DNA from: Nocardia beijingensis NBRC 16342
GTDB taxonomy: Bacteria; Actinomycetota; Actinomycetes; Mycobacteriales; Mycobacteriaceae
Reading direction: 5' to 3'
DNA: 64,000 nt
NCBI RefSeq assembly: GCF_001612785.1
Contig: NZ_BDBC01000017.1
Span: forward strand, 62,001 to 126,000
A program made the translations under genes and the position numbers. Shown piece by piece: positions 16,437 to 25,758 of the stretch. The notes under the pieces were generated by a model, which saw only the letters and a list, made by a program, of their open reading frames with translations, had not been told where the DNA came from and made no database searches. Every line of letters starts with the position of its first letter. Within the stretch, counting starts at the first letter, position 1.

Positions 16437-19400
16437 TCAGGCGCCGAAGACCCGTTCGACGACCGCTTTGGCGCGCCGGGTGACGCGCATGTAGTGGTCG
16501 AGGAATTCGCTGCCGTCGTCGTTGGGCCATCCCGCGACGCGGGCGACGGCGGAAAGCAGCCGTCCCGGACCGGGGAGCTGATCGCTCGGCTTGCCGCGCA
16601 CCAGCACCAAGGCGTTGCGCGCGTTGGTGGCGGTCAGCCACGCGTCGCGCAGCAGTGCCACGTCCTGCGCGTCCAGCAGCTCGGTGCGTTCGATCACGTC
16701 CAGCGCCTCGAGCGTGGAGGTGTTGTGCAAGCCGGGCACCTCGTGGGCGTGCCGCAGCTGCATCAGCTGAACCGTCCACTCGATGTCGGCCAGCCCGCCG
16801 CGGCCCAGCTTGGTGTGCGTGGCCGGATCGGCGCCGCGGGGCAGCCGCTCGGCGTCCACCCTGGCCTTGATCCGCCGGATCTCGCGCACCGCCTCGGCCG
16901 ACACACCGCCCTCCGGGTAGCGCACCTTGTCGATGACGTGCAGGAAGCGCACCCCGAGCTCCTCGTCACCGGCCACCTGGTGGGCGCGCAGCAACGCCTG
17001 CACCTCCCACGGCTGCGCCCACTGCTGGTAGTACGCGGCGTAGGCGGCCAGTGTGCGCACCAGCGCGCCGTTGCGGCCCTCCGGTCGCAGCCCGGCGTCC
17101 ACGTGCAGCGGCGGGTCGGTGCTCGGCGCGCCGAGCAGCTGCTGCACCCGGTCGGCCACTCCGATCGCCCACTTCACGGCCTTGGTCTCGTCCTCGCCTG
17201 GCCGCGGGTCGCAGACGAACAGTACGTCCGCGTCCGAGCCGTAGCCGAGTTCCATGCCGCCGAGCCTGCCCATGCCGATCACCGCGATGTCGGCGGGCGC
17301 ACGGCAGCCGAGGTCCGCTTCGCTCGCGCGGATCACCGCGCGCAACGACGCCTCGAGCACCGCGACCCACACCGACGACAACGCCAGGCACACCTGCGGC
17401 ACGTCGAGCATGCCGAGCAGGTCGGCCGACGCCACCCGCGCGAGTTCGTGCCTGCGCAGCGAACGCGCCGCGGCCACGGCGCGTTTCGGGTCCTCGTAGC
17501 GCGCGGCGGCGGTGAGGATGCCGCGGGCCACCTCGTCGGGCTGCGGGCCGAGCAGCAGGGGGCCGCTGGGACCGTCGGCGTACATCCGGATCGTCTCCGG
17601 CGCGTTGATCAGCAGATCGGGCAGGTACTCCGAGGAACCGAGCACGATCATCAGCCGTTGCGCGATCGCCCCCTCGTCGCGCAGTTCGCGCAGGAACCAG
17701 ATCTGGTCGGCGAGCCCCTCCGACACGCGGCGATAGGCCAGCAGGCCCGCGTCGGGATTCGGTGTCTCCCCGAGCCATTCGAGCAGCGTCGGCAGCAGCA
17801 AGGCTTGGATGCGCCCTTTGCGGGACACGCCGCCGGTGAGGGCTTTCAGGTGGCCGAGCGCGTTTTCCGGCGCCGCGTAGCCGAGCGCGGCCAGCTGCCG
17901 GATGGCTGCCTCGGGGCTCAGGCGCAGCGCGTCGGGTTCCATGCGCACCACCGATTCCAGCAGCGGCCGGTAGAACAGCTTGGCGTGCAAACGCCGCACC
18001 CGCACCGCGTTGCGGCGGATCTCGTTGCCGAGCACGCCCACCGCGTCCTGCCTGCCGTCGGGCCGGATGTGCGCCGCGCGAGCCAGCCAGCGCATGCCCT
18101 CCTCGTCGTCGGCGGCGGGCAGGGTATGGGTGCGCCGCAGCCGCTGGAGCTGGAGCCGGTGCTCCAGCAACCGCAGGAACTCGTAGGACGCCGTGAGATT
18201 GGCCGCGTCGTCGCGACCGACGTAACCGCCGGCGGCCAGCGCGGTCAACGCCTCGACGGTGCCCTGCACATGCAGCGTCTCGTCCACCCGCCCGTGCACC
18301 AATTGCAGGAGCTGCACCGCGAATTCGACGTCGCGCAGACTGCCGCGCCCCAGCTTGAGTTCGCGTTCGCGCAGATCGGCGGGCACCAGATCCTCCACGC
18401 GGCGGCGCATCGCCTGCACGTCGGCGACGAAGTCGGGCCGCTCCGACGCCGCCCACACCATCGGCATGAGCGCGTCGCGGTACTGCTCGCCGAGCGCGAT
18501 GTCACCGGTCGCGGGGCGATTCTTCAACAGCGCCTGGAACTCCCAGGTCCGTGCCCAGCGCTTGTAGTAGGCGATGTGCGACTCCAGCGTCCGCACCAGC
18601 GCACCGGCCTTGCCCTCCGGCCGCAGCGCCGCGTCCACCTCGAAGAACGCCTGGCTCGCCACGCTCATCATCTCCGCGGCCAGACGCGTGGCGGTGGCGT
18701 CGGCGGGTTCGGCGACGAACACCACGTCGACGTCGCTGACATAGTTCAGCTCGCACGCGCCGCACTTGCCCATCGCGATCACGGCCAGCCGCGCCGGCAC
18801 CGGCTCGTCCTTGCAGACCCGCGCCACCGCGACCGCCAGCGCCGCGGTCATGGCGGCGTCGGCCAGGTCGGTGAGCTGCCTGCCGACCACCTGGTAGGGC
18901 AGCACGGGCTCGTTCTCCACCGTGGCCGCCAGATCCAGCGCGGCCAGCAGCATCAAGTGATCGCGGTACCGCTTGCGCAGCGTCGCCACCACTTCCGGCC
19001 CCGAAATGCCCGCGCGGAACAGCATGGGTGTCGCGTTCGGCCCCTCCTCTGGCGCCGCGTCGACCACGGCGAGCAGGTCGGCGATCAGCTCGTCGCGTCC
19101 GGGTAACTCCTTGCGGCGCAACCGTTCCCACGCCTCCGGCGCCGCGACGAGATGATCGCCGAACGCGCTGGAGGAGCCGAGCAGCGCGAACAGCCTGCCC
19201 CGCAGCGACGTGTCCGTCCTGATCGCCGAATCGACGGCGTCCCAACCGTCCCCGATGCTCTCCCGCAGCCGCATGAGCGTGTTCAACGCGAGATCGGCGT
19301 CGGGCGCGCGGGACAACGACCACAGCACGGGGATGCTCTCGACGTTGTCCCAGCCGAGATCACGCAACGACGCGGCGGCGGAGGGCTCGAGCAATCCGAG

Positions 19401-19457
19401 CCGACCGACGCCGGGGACGGCGGAGCGCGCGGAGGGGGGCCGGACCATGGTTCTCAA
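16437..19457 (-). CDS. glnE: Bifunctional glutamine-synthetase adenylyltransferase/deadenylyltransferase
   Basis: 1006 residues, the full actinobacterial length. Adds AMP to and removes AMP from the regulatory tyrosine of GlnA1 according to nitrogen status. Two nucleotidyltransferase domains are visible: the N-terminal one with [14 protein letters not shown] near residue 239 (deadenylylation) and the C-terminal one with [14 protein letters not shown] near residue 737 (adenylylation). Each is followed by a GlnD/GlnE helical domain ([16 protein letters not shown] and [16 protein letters not shown]). It lies just downstream of glnA2 on the same strand, as in M. tuberculosis, 48 bp from its stop to glnE's start. 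Confidence 0.98.
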   Translation of the reverse strand: MRTMVRPPSARSAVPGVGRLGLLEPSAAASLRDLGWDNVESIPVLWSLSRAPDADLALNTLMRLRESIGDGWDAVDSAIRTDTSLRGRLFALLGSSSAFGDHLVAAPEAWERLRRKELPGRDELIADLLAVVDAAPEEGPNATPMLFRAGISGPEVVATLRKRYRDHLMLLAALDLAATVENEPVLPYQVVGRQLTDLADAAMTAALAVAVARVCKDEPVPARLAVIAMGKCGACELNYVSDVDVVFVAEPADATATRLAAEMMSVASQAFFEVDAALRPEGKAGALVRTLESHIAYYKRWARTWEFQALLKNRPATGDIALGEQYRDALMPMVWAASERPDFVADVQAMRRRVEDLVPADLRERELKLGRGSLRDVEFAVQLLQLVHGRVDETLHVQGTVEALTALAAGGYVGRDDAANLTASYEFLRLLEHRLQLQRLRRTHTLPAADDEEGMRWLARAAHIRPDGRQDAVGVLGNEIRRNAVRVRRLHAKLFYRPLLESVVRMEPDALRLSPEAAIRQLAALGYAAPENALGHLKALTGGVSRKGRIQALLLPTLLEWLGETPNPDAGLLAYRRVSEGLADQIWFLRELRDEGAIAQRLMIVLGSSEYLPDLLINAPETIRMYADGPSGPLLLGPQPDEVARGILTAAARYEDPKRAVAAARSLRRHELARVASADLLGMLDVPQVCLALSSVWVAVLEASLRAVIRASEADLGCRAPADIAVIGMGRLGGMELGYGSDADVLFVCDPRPGEDETKAVKWAIGVADRVQQLLGAPSTDPPLHVDAGLRPEGRNGALVRTLAAYAAYYQQWAQPWEVQALLRAHQVAGDEELGVRFLHVIDKVRYPEGGVSAEAVREIRRIKARVDAERLPRGADPATHTKLGRGGLADIEWTVQLMQLRHAHEVPGLHNTSTLEALDVIERTELLDAQDVALLRDAWLTATNARNALVLVRGKPSDQLPGPGRLLSAVARVAGWPNDDGSEFLDHYMRVTRRAKAVVERVFGA

Positions 19458-19505
19458 ATTACCCGGCCGCGATCGGGGGCACGCCGCCCCGGGGCATCGC
19501 TCGGA

Positions 19506-20843
19506 CTACAACCCCAGATATTCCTTCAGCTCGAACGGCGTGACCTGGCTGCGGTAGTCCGCCCACTCCCTGCGCTTGTTGCGCAGGAAGAAGTCGAACA
19601 CGTGCTCGCCGAGGGTCTCGGCGACCAGTTCCGAGCGCTCCATGGCCTGCAGCGCCTCGTCCAGCGTGCCGGGCAGCTCACGGAAGCCCATCGCGCGGCG
19701 TTCCGCGACGGTCAGCGACCATACGTCGTCCTCGGCCTCGGGAGGCAGCGTGTAGCCCTTCTCGATGCCACGCAGACCGGCCGCGAGCAGCACGGCGAAG
19801 GCCAGGTAGGGGTTGCACGCGGAATCGGGGCTGCGGATCTCGACGCGCCGCGAGGACGACTTGTTCGGCGTGTACATCGGCACGCGCACCAGCGCGGAGC
19901 GGTTGGACCGGCCCCACGAGGCCGCCGTCGGCGCCTCGCCGCCGTGGATGAGGCGCTTGTAGGAGTTCACCCACTGGTTGGTGACCGCGCTGATCTCCGG
20001 GGCGTGCTCGAGGATGCCCGCGATGAACGCGCGCGCGGTCTCCGACAGGTTGATCGGGTCGTCGGGGTCGTGGAAGGCGTTGGTCTCGCCCTCGAACAGG
20101 CTCATGTGCGTGTGCATCGCCGAGCCCGGGTACTGGGCGAACGGCTTGGGCATGAAGGTCGCGCGCACGCCCTCGTCGATGGCCACTTCTTTGATCAGGT
20201 AGCGGAAGGTCATCACGTTGTCGGCCATGGACAGCGCGTCGGCGTAGCGCAGGTCGATCTCCTGCTGGCCCGGAGCGCCCTCGTGGTGGCTGAACTCCAC
20301 GGAGATGCCCATGGACTCCAGCGCGTCGATGGCGTGGCGGCGAAAGTTCGGCGCCGAATCGTGCACGGCCTGGTCGAAGAAGCCGCCGGAGTCGGCGGGG
20401 ACCGGGACGCCGTCCCTGGCGCCGTTCTCCAGCAGGAAGAACTCGATCTCGGGGTGCACGTAGCAGCTGAAGCCGACGTCGCCCGCCTTGTTCAGCTGGC
20501 GGCGCAGCACATGGCGCGGGTCGGCCCAGGACGGCGAGCCGTCCGGCATGGTGATGTCGCAGAACATGCGCGCGGAGTGCTGGTGGCCCTTGCTCGTGGC
20601 CCACGGCAGCACCTGGAAGGTCGACGGATCCGGCCGGGCGACCATGTCGGCCTCGGAGACGCGGGCGAAGCCCTCGATGGCCGAGCCGTCGAAACCGATA
20701 CCCTCTTCGAACGCGCCCTCCAACTCGGCGGGCGCGATCGCGACGGACTTCAGGTAGCCCAAGACGTCGGTGAACCAGAGACGTACGAAGCGGATGTCCC
20801 GCTCTTCGAGCGTCCGCAGCACGAATTCCTTCTGGCGATCCAT
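19506..20843 (-). CDS. glnA2: Glutamine synthetase-like protein GlnA2
   Basis: 445 residues from ATG 20843 (MDRQKEFVLRTLEERDIRFVRLWF, the conserved GlnA2 N-terminus; an ATG at 20861 is less likely). Type I GS of the shorter alpha-like class: catalytic blocks FDGSAIEGF, HPEIEFFLL, HHEGAPGQQEIDLRYADAL, GSAMHTHMS and NPYLAFA are present. A YTLPPE segment occupies the position of the adenylylation loop; whether it is modified cannot be told. In mycobacteria GlnA2 is a minor, non-essential GS. Co-directional with glnE. The 165-bp upstream region contains only a partial GlnR-like half site. Confidence 0.96.
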   Translation of the reverse strand: MDRQKEFVLRTLEERDIRFVRLWFTDVLGYLKSVAIAPAELEGAFEEGIGFDGSAIEGFARVSEADMVARPDPSTFQVLPWATSKGHQHSARMFCDITMPDGSPSWADPRHVLRRQLNKAGDVGFSCYVHPEIEFFLLENGARDGVPVPADSGGFFDQAVHDSAPNFRRHAIDALESMGISVEFSHHEGAPGQQEIDLRYADALSMADNVMTFRYLIKEVAIDEGVRATFMPKPFAQYPGSAMHTHMSLFEGETNAFHDPDDPINLSETARAFIAGILEHAPEISAVTNQWVNSYKRLIHGGEAPTAASWGRSNRSALVRVPMYTPNKSSSRRVEIRSPDSACNPYLAFAVLLAAGLRGIEKGYTLPPEAEDDVWSLTVAERRAMGFRELPGTLDEALQAMERSELVAETLGEHVFDFFLRNKRREWADYRSQVTPFELKEYLGL

Positions 20844-21008
20844 GCCCGCGAGCGTAAGCATCCGGCGTTAAATCTGTGTTACATACACGCTTAAGATTGC
20901 TGACCTGGATTTTTTCGGAAGACTCCGCACAGTCGGATCGTCCGGTTTGTGAGTTTTTTCCGTACCGGGCCGCCGCGCGTGATCGAACAGCAACCCGGCC
21001 GGCCCGGC

Positions 21009-22553
21009 TCAGCAGGTGAGGCCGGGGGCGGGTTCGGTGAGGTCGACCAGATAGGCGATGACCGCGTCGTCGACGCAAGGAACACCGCCCGCCAGCGCCA
21101 CCGTGTGCCGGTTGCCCTGATAGGTGATCAGCGCGGCGCCCAGCTGGCCGGCCAGGTCGACCCCGGCCTGGTACGGCGTCGCCGGGTCCTCGGTCGTCGA
21201 GACCACCACCGTCTTCGGCAGGCCGGTCACCGAGATGCGATGCGGTTCACTCGAGTTCGGCACCGGCCAGGCGGTGCACAGCTCCAGCGGCGCCGCGCCG
21301 GTGCCACGCCCGTCGTCCAGGAAGGGGGCGGCCTTGCGGTATTCCGCGTCCTGGCGTCCGGCGACCGCGCGGTCGGTGATGCGCGGATCGTCCACACAGC
21401 GGATCGCGTTGAACGCGTCGGTGGTGTTGGCGTAGGTGCCGTCGTCGCGGCGGCCGTCGTACAGGTCGGCCAGCGTGAGCAGCGTGTCGCCGCGTCCGTC
21501 GCGCAGTTCGGACAGCCCGAGCGTGAGCACGCTCCAGAACTCGTCGGTGTAGAGCGCTTGACGCACGCCGGTGATCGCGTCGCCGTAGGTCAGCCCGCGC
21601 GGGTCGGTGGTCGCGGCGGGCTTGTCCCACAGCGGGTTCACCAAGGCGCGGAACCGCGGCACCGCCTGCGCCGGATCGGCGCCGAGCGGGCAGTCCGGCT
21701 GCCGCGCGCAGTCGGCGGCGTAGGCGTCGAACACCTTCTGGAAGCCCGCCGCCTGGCGCAGCGACTCCTGCACCGGATCCTGGGATGAGTCGATGGCGCC
21801 GTCGAGCACCATGGCGCGCACGTGGTCGGGGAACCGCTCCGCGTACGCCGAGCCGATCTTGGTGCCGTAGGAGTAGCCGACGTAGGTCAGCTTCGCGTCG
21901 CCGAGCGCGGCGCGCATGATGTCGAGGTCCTGCACGACCTCGCGGGTGCCGACATGGGCGAGGAACTCCTTCCCGGTCCGCTCGGCGCAGCGGCCCGCGT
22001 ACCGGCGGTTGTCGGCCTCGGCGTCGGCGATGCCGGCCGGGGTGTAGTCGTCCTCCGGCTCGGCGCGCTCGGCGTCCTGCTCCTGTGGTGTCTGGCAGAC
22101 GATCGACGGGGTGGAGGACCCGACGCCGCGCGGGTCGAAACCGATCCGGTCGAAGCGCTCCGCCAGCGCCGTCTTGTTGCCGAGCGACGACAGGCCGAGG
22201 CCGGACTCCCCCGGCCCGCCCGGGTTCATCACCAGCGAACCGATTCGCCGACCGGTCGCCCGCGTGCGGGATATCGCGATCTGGGCGGTCGGCCCGTCGG
22301 GCGCGGCGTAGTCCACCGGAACGGTGATCCGCGCGCATTCGGTGCTCGGCGGCAACCGGTCGTCCTGACCGCCGAATCCGGTGCAGTCACCCCACTGCAC
22401 CGCCTGGCCGTAGAACTTCTCCAGCCCGGTGGGCGGCGCCGGCAGCGGCTGCCCCGTTTCGGTGCGGGTGACGCCGCATCCCGAAACCAGCACAGCGAGC
22501 GACGCCAGCACCGCCACCGGGAGCGCACCGCGCCTACTCCGCACCATCGACAT
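21009..22553 (-). CDS. caeA: CaeA-like carboxylesterase/peptidase lipoprotein
   Basis: 514 residues. Lipoprotein signal with VSGC at about residue 20-25, so cell-envelope anchored. TAP/SlpD-type alpha/beta-hydrolase: oxyanion segment [20 protein letters not shown], nucleophile VGYSYGT (about residue 190), acid in STTEDPATP and histidine in GNRHTVAL, followed by the TAP-like C-terminal region with conserved cysteines. Homologous to the mycobacterial Rv2223c/Rv2224c pair beside glnA2; only one copy is present here. The mycobacterial protein (CaeA/Hip1) is an envelope serine hydrolase. ATG 22553 or 22547. Confidence 0.88.
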   Translation of the reverse strand: MSMVRSRRGALPVAVLASLAVLVSGCGVTRTETGQPLPAPPTGLEKFYGQAVQWGDCTGFGGQDDRLPPSTECARITVPVDYAAPDGPTAQIAISRTRATGRRIGSLVMNPGGPGESGLGLSSLGNKTALAERFDRIGFDPRGVGSSTPSIVCQTPQEQDAERAEPEDDYTPAGIADAEADNRRYAGRCAERTGKEFLAHVGTREVVQDLDIMRAALGDAKLTYVGYSYGTKIGSAYAERFPDHVRAMVLDGAIDSSQDPVQESLRQAAGFQKVFDAYAADCARQPDCPLGADPAQAVPRFRALVNPLWDKPAATTDPRGLTYGDAITGVRQALYTDEFWSVLTLGLSELRDGRGDTLLTLADLYDGRRDDGTYANTTDAFNAIRCVDDPRITDRAVAGRQDAEYRKAAPFLDDGRGTGAAPLELCTAWPVPNSSEPHRISVTGLPKTVVVSTTEDPATPYQAGVDLAGQLGAALITYQGNRHTVALAGGVPCVDDAVIAYLVDLTEPAPGLTC

Positions 22554-22731
22554 GCTGTCGATATTGCCATCGGGCAAACGCGGCGTCCGCCCCGGGCGAA
22601 CCCCGCGGCGCTGTGACCAATCGCACCGCTCATCGACCTTAATCCGCCTCCGTGGCGGGTGGCACACTGAATCTCGTCAGACAAACCCGGGGACCCGGAC
22701 GGGCCCCGAGGCGACACAGACGAAAGGGACG

Positions 22732-23589
22732 ATGATGTCCGTATCCGATTCGGAAACCCCTGCCTACGGTGCGGCGCCCGCGGAGCCCAAGAAGGTGCGC
22801 AAGACGAGGGTGCAGCACCTGCAGCAGATGAAGGCCGACGGTGAACGCTGGGCGATGCTGACCGCCTACGACTATTCCTCGGCGCGACTGTTCGAAGAAG
22901 CGGGCATTCCCGTGCTGCTGGTCGGCGATTCCGCGGCCAACGTGGTGTACGGCTACGACACCACCGTGCCGATCACCGTGGACGAACTCATCCCGCTGGT
23001 GCGCGGGGTGGTGCGCGGCGCTCCGCACGCGCTGGTGGTGGCCGACCTGCCGTTCGGCACCTACGAGTCCTCCCCGCAGCAGGCGCTGGCGACGGCCACC
23101 CGGTTCATGAAGGAGGGCGGGGCGCACGCGGTGAAGCTGGAGGGCGGCGAGCGGGTCGCCGAGCAGATCGCGGTGATCACGGCGGCGGGCATCCCGGTCA
23201 TGGCGCACATCGGCTTCACCCCGCAGAGCGTCAACACCCTCGGCGGATTCCGGGTGCAAGGCCGTGGCGACGGCGCCGAGCAGCTGATCGCCGACGCCAT
23301 CGCGGTGCAGGAGGCGGGCGCGTTCTCCGTGGTCATGGAGATGGTCCCGGCCGAACTGGCGGGGCAGGTCACCCGCAAGCTGACCATCCCGACCGTCGGC
23401 ATCGGCGCCGGCGCCGACACCGACGCGCAGGTGCTGGTCTGGCAGGACATGGCGGGCTACACCAGCGGCAAGACCGCGAAGTTCGTCAAGCGGTTCGGCA
23501 ACGTCGGCGACGAATTGCGCACCGCCGCGGCGGCCTACGCCGAGGAAGTGCGCCGGGGCACCTTCCCCGGGCCGGAGCACAGCTTCTGA
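22732..23589 (+). CDS. panB: 3-methyl-2-oxobutanoate hydroxymethyltransferase
   Basis: 285 residues. Transfers a one-carbon unit from methylene-tetrahydrofolate to alpha-ketoisovalerate to make ketopantoate, the first step to pantothenate and CoA. TIM-barrel motifs: [31 protein letters not shown] (metal Asp), DLPFGTYE (metal Asp), [25 protein letters not shown] (catalytic Glu) and [11 protein letters not shown] 22732 (or 22735) follows GAAAGGGAC. Divergent from caeA; same position next to caeA as in M. tuberculosis (Rv2225). Confidence 0.98.
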   Translation: MMSVSDSETPAYGAAPAEPKKVRKTRVQHLQQMKADGERWAMLTAYDYSSARLFEEAGIPVLLVGDSAANVVYGYDTTVPITVDELIPLVRGVVRGAPHALVVADLPFGTYESSPQQALATATRFMKEGGAHAVKLEGGERVAEQIAVITAAGIPVMAHIGFTPQSVNTLGGFRVQGRGDGAEQLIADAIAVQEAGAFSVVMEMVPAELAGQVTRKLTIPTVGIGAGADTDAQVLVWQDMAGYTSGKTAKFVKRFGNVGDELRTAAAAYAEEVRRGTFPGPEHSF

Positions 23590-23663
23590 CCGGCGATTCC
23601 GCGACGACCGGCCGGGCGGCGCGCGCCCCTGTCACGCTGCTCGGCCAACCGCTGGAGCCGCTG

Positions 23664-24461
23664 GTGCGCTGGGCGCGCACGGCGCTGCACGCCAGGAACA
23701 TCGAGATCACCGGCGCGGCGGTCGAAAGGAAACGGCGAGCGTGGTCGCTGCTGGCCCGCATCCCCACCGACGCGGGAAGCATGTGGGTGAAGGCCAACGC
23801 ACGCGCCTTCGCGCACGAGGGCCCGCTGTTGCGCCTGCTGGCCCGCCTGCGTCCCGGCAGCGTGCTGGAGCCGCTCGCGGTGCACGCGGACAACGGCTGG
23901 CTACTCAGTCCCGACGGCGGCGCCACCGCAGGTGATTCCGGCGACGGATGGGCCGCCCTCGTCCGTCACTACGCCGATCTCCAGCACTCGCTCATCACCC
24001 ACGTGGCGGATCTGCGAGCCACCGGCACCCCTTACCTTCCACCAAGCGAATTACTCGGCGTCTACCGGCATTTCGAGTCGCGGGCGCCCGGCCTGGGCGC
24101 CCGCATCGAAGCGGCCGCCGCGGCACTGACCGAGTCCGGCAGACTCAGCATCGAACACAACGACCTGCACCCGGGCAACGTCTTCGCGCGCGATCCCGGC
24201 CCAGGCCTGCTGTTCGACTGGGGTGACGCGGTGATCACCCATCCATTCCTGTCCCACCGCCTGCTGCACAGCCCCCATCGCGCGGAGTACTTCGCCCGCT
24301 GGCGGCAACTGGAGCGAATACCCGAAGCCGAGATCGCCGCAGCCGAACGCCTGGCCCCTCTGGTCGCGCTGCACCCGTGGCGAACCGTGGAGAACGCCGA
24401 GCCCGCCTTCGACCGCGTCCGCCGAGACCTGCTCGATGAGCTACGCGCACACTTCGGCTGA
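23664..24461 (+). CDS. Aminoglycoside-phosphotransferase-like kinase
   Basis: 265 residues from GTG 23664; the frame is open back to the panB stop but offers no better start. The kinase-type catalytic loop is clear, SIEHNDLHPGNVF (Asp base, Asn), and the metal-binding DFG equivalent is FDWGDAV. The N-lobe lysine is probably in WVKANAR. This is the APH/choline-kinase superfamily; similar actinobacterial proteins are not proven resistance enzymes. The last 38 bp of the gene and stop context recur imperfectly after vapC (25169-25206). It follows panB by 74 bp on the same strand. Confidence 0.8.
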   Translation: MRWARTALHARNIEITGAAVERKRRAWSLLARIPTDAGSMWVKANARAFAHEGPLLRLLARLRPGSVLEPLAVHADNGWLLSPDGGATAGDSGDGWAALVRHYADLQHSLITHVADLRATGTPYLPPSELLGVYRHFESRAPGLGARIEAAAAALTESGRLSIEHNDLHPGNVFARDPGPGLLFDWGDAVITHPFLSHRLLHSPHRAEYFARWRQLERIPEAEIAAAERLAPLVALHPWRTVENAEPAFDRVRRDLLDELRAHFG

Positions 24462-24463
24462 CC
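24426..24463 (+). repeat. 38-bp direct repeat, left copy (3' end of phosphotransferase gene)
   Basis: Covers the last 36 bases of the phosphotransferase gene, including its stop, and 2 more. It matches 25169-25206 at 35 of 38 positions. The two copies bracket the vapBC cassette. Confidence 0.85.
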
Positions 24464-24467
24464 CACG

Positions 24468-24497
24468 TTGATACACTGGCATATATCCGTATATCAA
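24468..24497 (+). promoter_or_regulatory. vapBC promoter and candidate operator
   Basis: TTGATA at 24468-24473 and TATATC at 24490-24495 with a 16-bp spacer form a plausible sigma-70 promoter. The -10 region overlaps a perfect inverted repeat, ATATA-tccg-TATAT (24481-24494). The outer TTGATA is matched by TATCAA at 24492-24497. VapBC complexes repress their own promoters through such palindromes. The AT-rich block stands out in this GC-rich window. Confidence 0.6.
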
Positions 24498-24511
24498 GGG
24501 AGGTGCGGAGC

Positions 24512-24730
24512 ATGACGCGGACCATAGTCGATCTCGACGACGGCGCGCTGGCGCTCGCTCAGCAGCAGCTGGGCACGCGAACCAAGCGCGACACGATCAA
24601 TCGGGCACTGGCCATCGCGGCGGGCCTGACGGCGGACGATCGCGCCCGCGGACTGGCCTGGTTGCAGGCCAATGCCGAGGACATCCTGGACTTCGATGTG
24701 CTGGCAGCCGAAGAGCAGTCCCAGCGGTGA
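24512..24730 (+). CDS. vapB: VapB-type antitoxin
   Basis: 72 residues. The N-terminus MTRTIVDLDDGALALAQQQLGTRTKRDTINRALAIAA is a ribbon-helix-helix DNA-binding domain of the kind found in mycobacterial VapB proteins; the acidic C-terminus (about 45-72) should wrap the toxin. ATG 24512 is used; GTG 24503 is in frame. Its TGA overlaps the GTG of the PIN-domain gene (GTGA), so the two are translationally coupled. The cassette lies between two copies of a 38-bp repeat. Confidence 0.85.
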   Translation: MTRTIVDLDDGALALAQQQLGTRTKRDTINRALAIAAGLTADDRARGLAWLQANAEDILDFDVLAAEEQSQR

Positions 24731-25134
24731 CCTATCTCGCCGACACCTCGGCCGTGTGGCGACTGCTTCGCGGCCAGGTGGACGATCCATGGCCCCGCCG
24801 GGTGGCGCAAGGACTCGTCGCGATCTGCCCGCCGGTCGAAGCCGAGCTCATGGTATCCGTCCGATCGGGCAAGGATTTCGAACCGTTCTTCGCGGTTCTC
24901 GGACGCACGTTCGCGTGGTACCCCGCGCCGGACGATCCCTGGCGTCACGTGCTGGCGGTGCAGCGTGATCTGGTCCGCATCGGCCATCATCGCGGGCCGT
25001 CACCGATGGACATCGTCATCGCGCTCACCGCGCTCGAGCACCGCCTGACGCTGCTGCACGCGGACGCGGACTACGACTCGATCGCGAAAGTACGGCCGGA
25101 ACTCCCGCTGATCCGCGTCGACCGAGAGACCTGA
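24727..25134 (+). CDS. vapC: VapC-type PIN-domain ribonuclease toxin
   Basis: 135 residues, a complete PIN domain. Acidic metal-binding residues are in the expected order: Asp6 in LADTSAVWRL, Glu in VEAELMVS, Asp in SPMDIVIA and Asp in LLHADADYDSIA. VapC toxins are magnesium-dependent RNases, often cutting specific tRNAs or rRNA, and are held inactive by VapB. The GTG at 24727 overlaps the vapB stop. All catalytic positions are intact, so the toxin should be active. Confidence 0.9.
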   Translation: MTYLADTSAVWRLLRGQVDDPWPRRVAQGLVAICPPVEAELMVSVRSGKDFEPFFAVLGRTFAWYPAPDDPWRHVLAVQRDLVRIGHHRGPSPMDIVIALTALEHRLTLLHADADYDSIAKVRPELPLIRVDRET

Positions 25135-25168
25135 GGCCCGACGAACGTTGTGGCCCGGCGAGTGTGGC

Positions 25169-25206
25169 GACCCGCTCGACGAGCTACGCGCGCACTTCGG
25201 CTGACC
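25169..25206 (+). repeat. 38-bp direct repeat, right copy
   Basis: Near duplicate of 24426-24463 (35 of 38 identical), containing a vestigial copy of the phosphotransferase 3' end with its TGA. No gene precedes it in that frame except vapC, 34 bp away. It marks the right boundary of the vapBC cassette. Confidence 0.85.
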
Positions 25207-25295
25207 TATTCCCACCGGCAACGGCCGGTTCGGGCCGGGCGGCGGAATCAATGGCAGACTCGATGCCGACAATCCCGACACGACCAGAGGTACCC

Positions 25296-25745
25296 ATGCC
25301 GTACAGCCGTTGGATTTCACGCAGCACCCTGCTGGTGGCGGGCGCTCTCGCCGCCGCGGCGTTGACCGCTTGCGGCAGCGACTCGGGTCCGGCGCCGACC
25401 GGGAGCTCGAGCTCCACCACGGTGTCGGCCACCGCCGCGCCCGGGACGACGTCCGGCCGCGTCACGACGACGAGCCCGGAGATCTCCGACGCGGCCGCGA
25501 CCCAGCTGTGCGACATGATCCGGCCCGAGCTGTCCAATTGGCGGATCCAGGGCGGCACCCTCGGCAAGATCGGGCTGAACGCCTTGGTGCACGAGTGGGC
25601 GCTGCGCAACGGCGGCATCAACGGCGCGGTGCTGGCCGACAAGCCGATCGTCGACCGCGTCACCATCAAGGCCTGTCCGGACGTGCGCCAGCAGGCCGTG
25701 GAGGCGCTCGGTATCCCCGACCTGGCCTCTGGCCTGGCGTTCTGA
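25296..25745 (+). CDS. Small lipoprotein, hypothetical
   Basis: 149 residues from ATG 25296, with AGAGG upstream. Lipoprotein signal with LTAC at about residue 25, a Ser/Thr/Pro-rich linker (to about residue 65), then a compact domain with two conserved-looking cysteines (TQLCDMIRPEL and IKACPDVRQQA), probably a disulfide. The C-terminal domain resembles DUF732-like helical domains of mycobacterial secreted proteins; no function is known. Thirteen bases before the PIP-CHAD gene, so possibly co-transcribed. Confidence 0.72.
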   Translation: MPYSRWISRSTLLVAGALAAAALTACGSDSGPAPTGSSSSTTVSATAAPGTTSGRVTTTSPEISDAAATQLCDMIRPELSNWRIQGGTLGKIGLNALVHEWALRNGGINGAVLADKPIVDRVTIKACPDVRQQAVEALGIPDLASGLAF

Positions 25746-25758
25746 GCCGGGCGGCCGG

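Noticed and set aside
16494..19106. Long open frame antisense to glnE (about 870 codons)
   Set aside because: Same high-GC shadow effect; glnE on the other strand is complete with all motifs.
20862..21008. GlnR operator upstream of glnA2
   Set aside because: Only one good half site is present (GTAAC-n6-TTAAC on the minus strand); the partner boxes 22 bp away do not match.
23664..24461. Annotating the APH-like protein as an antibiotic-resistance gene
   Set aside because: Only the general kinase motifs are seen; the superfamily is broad and nothing indicates an aminoglycoside substrate.
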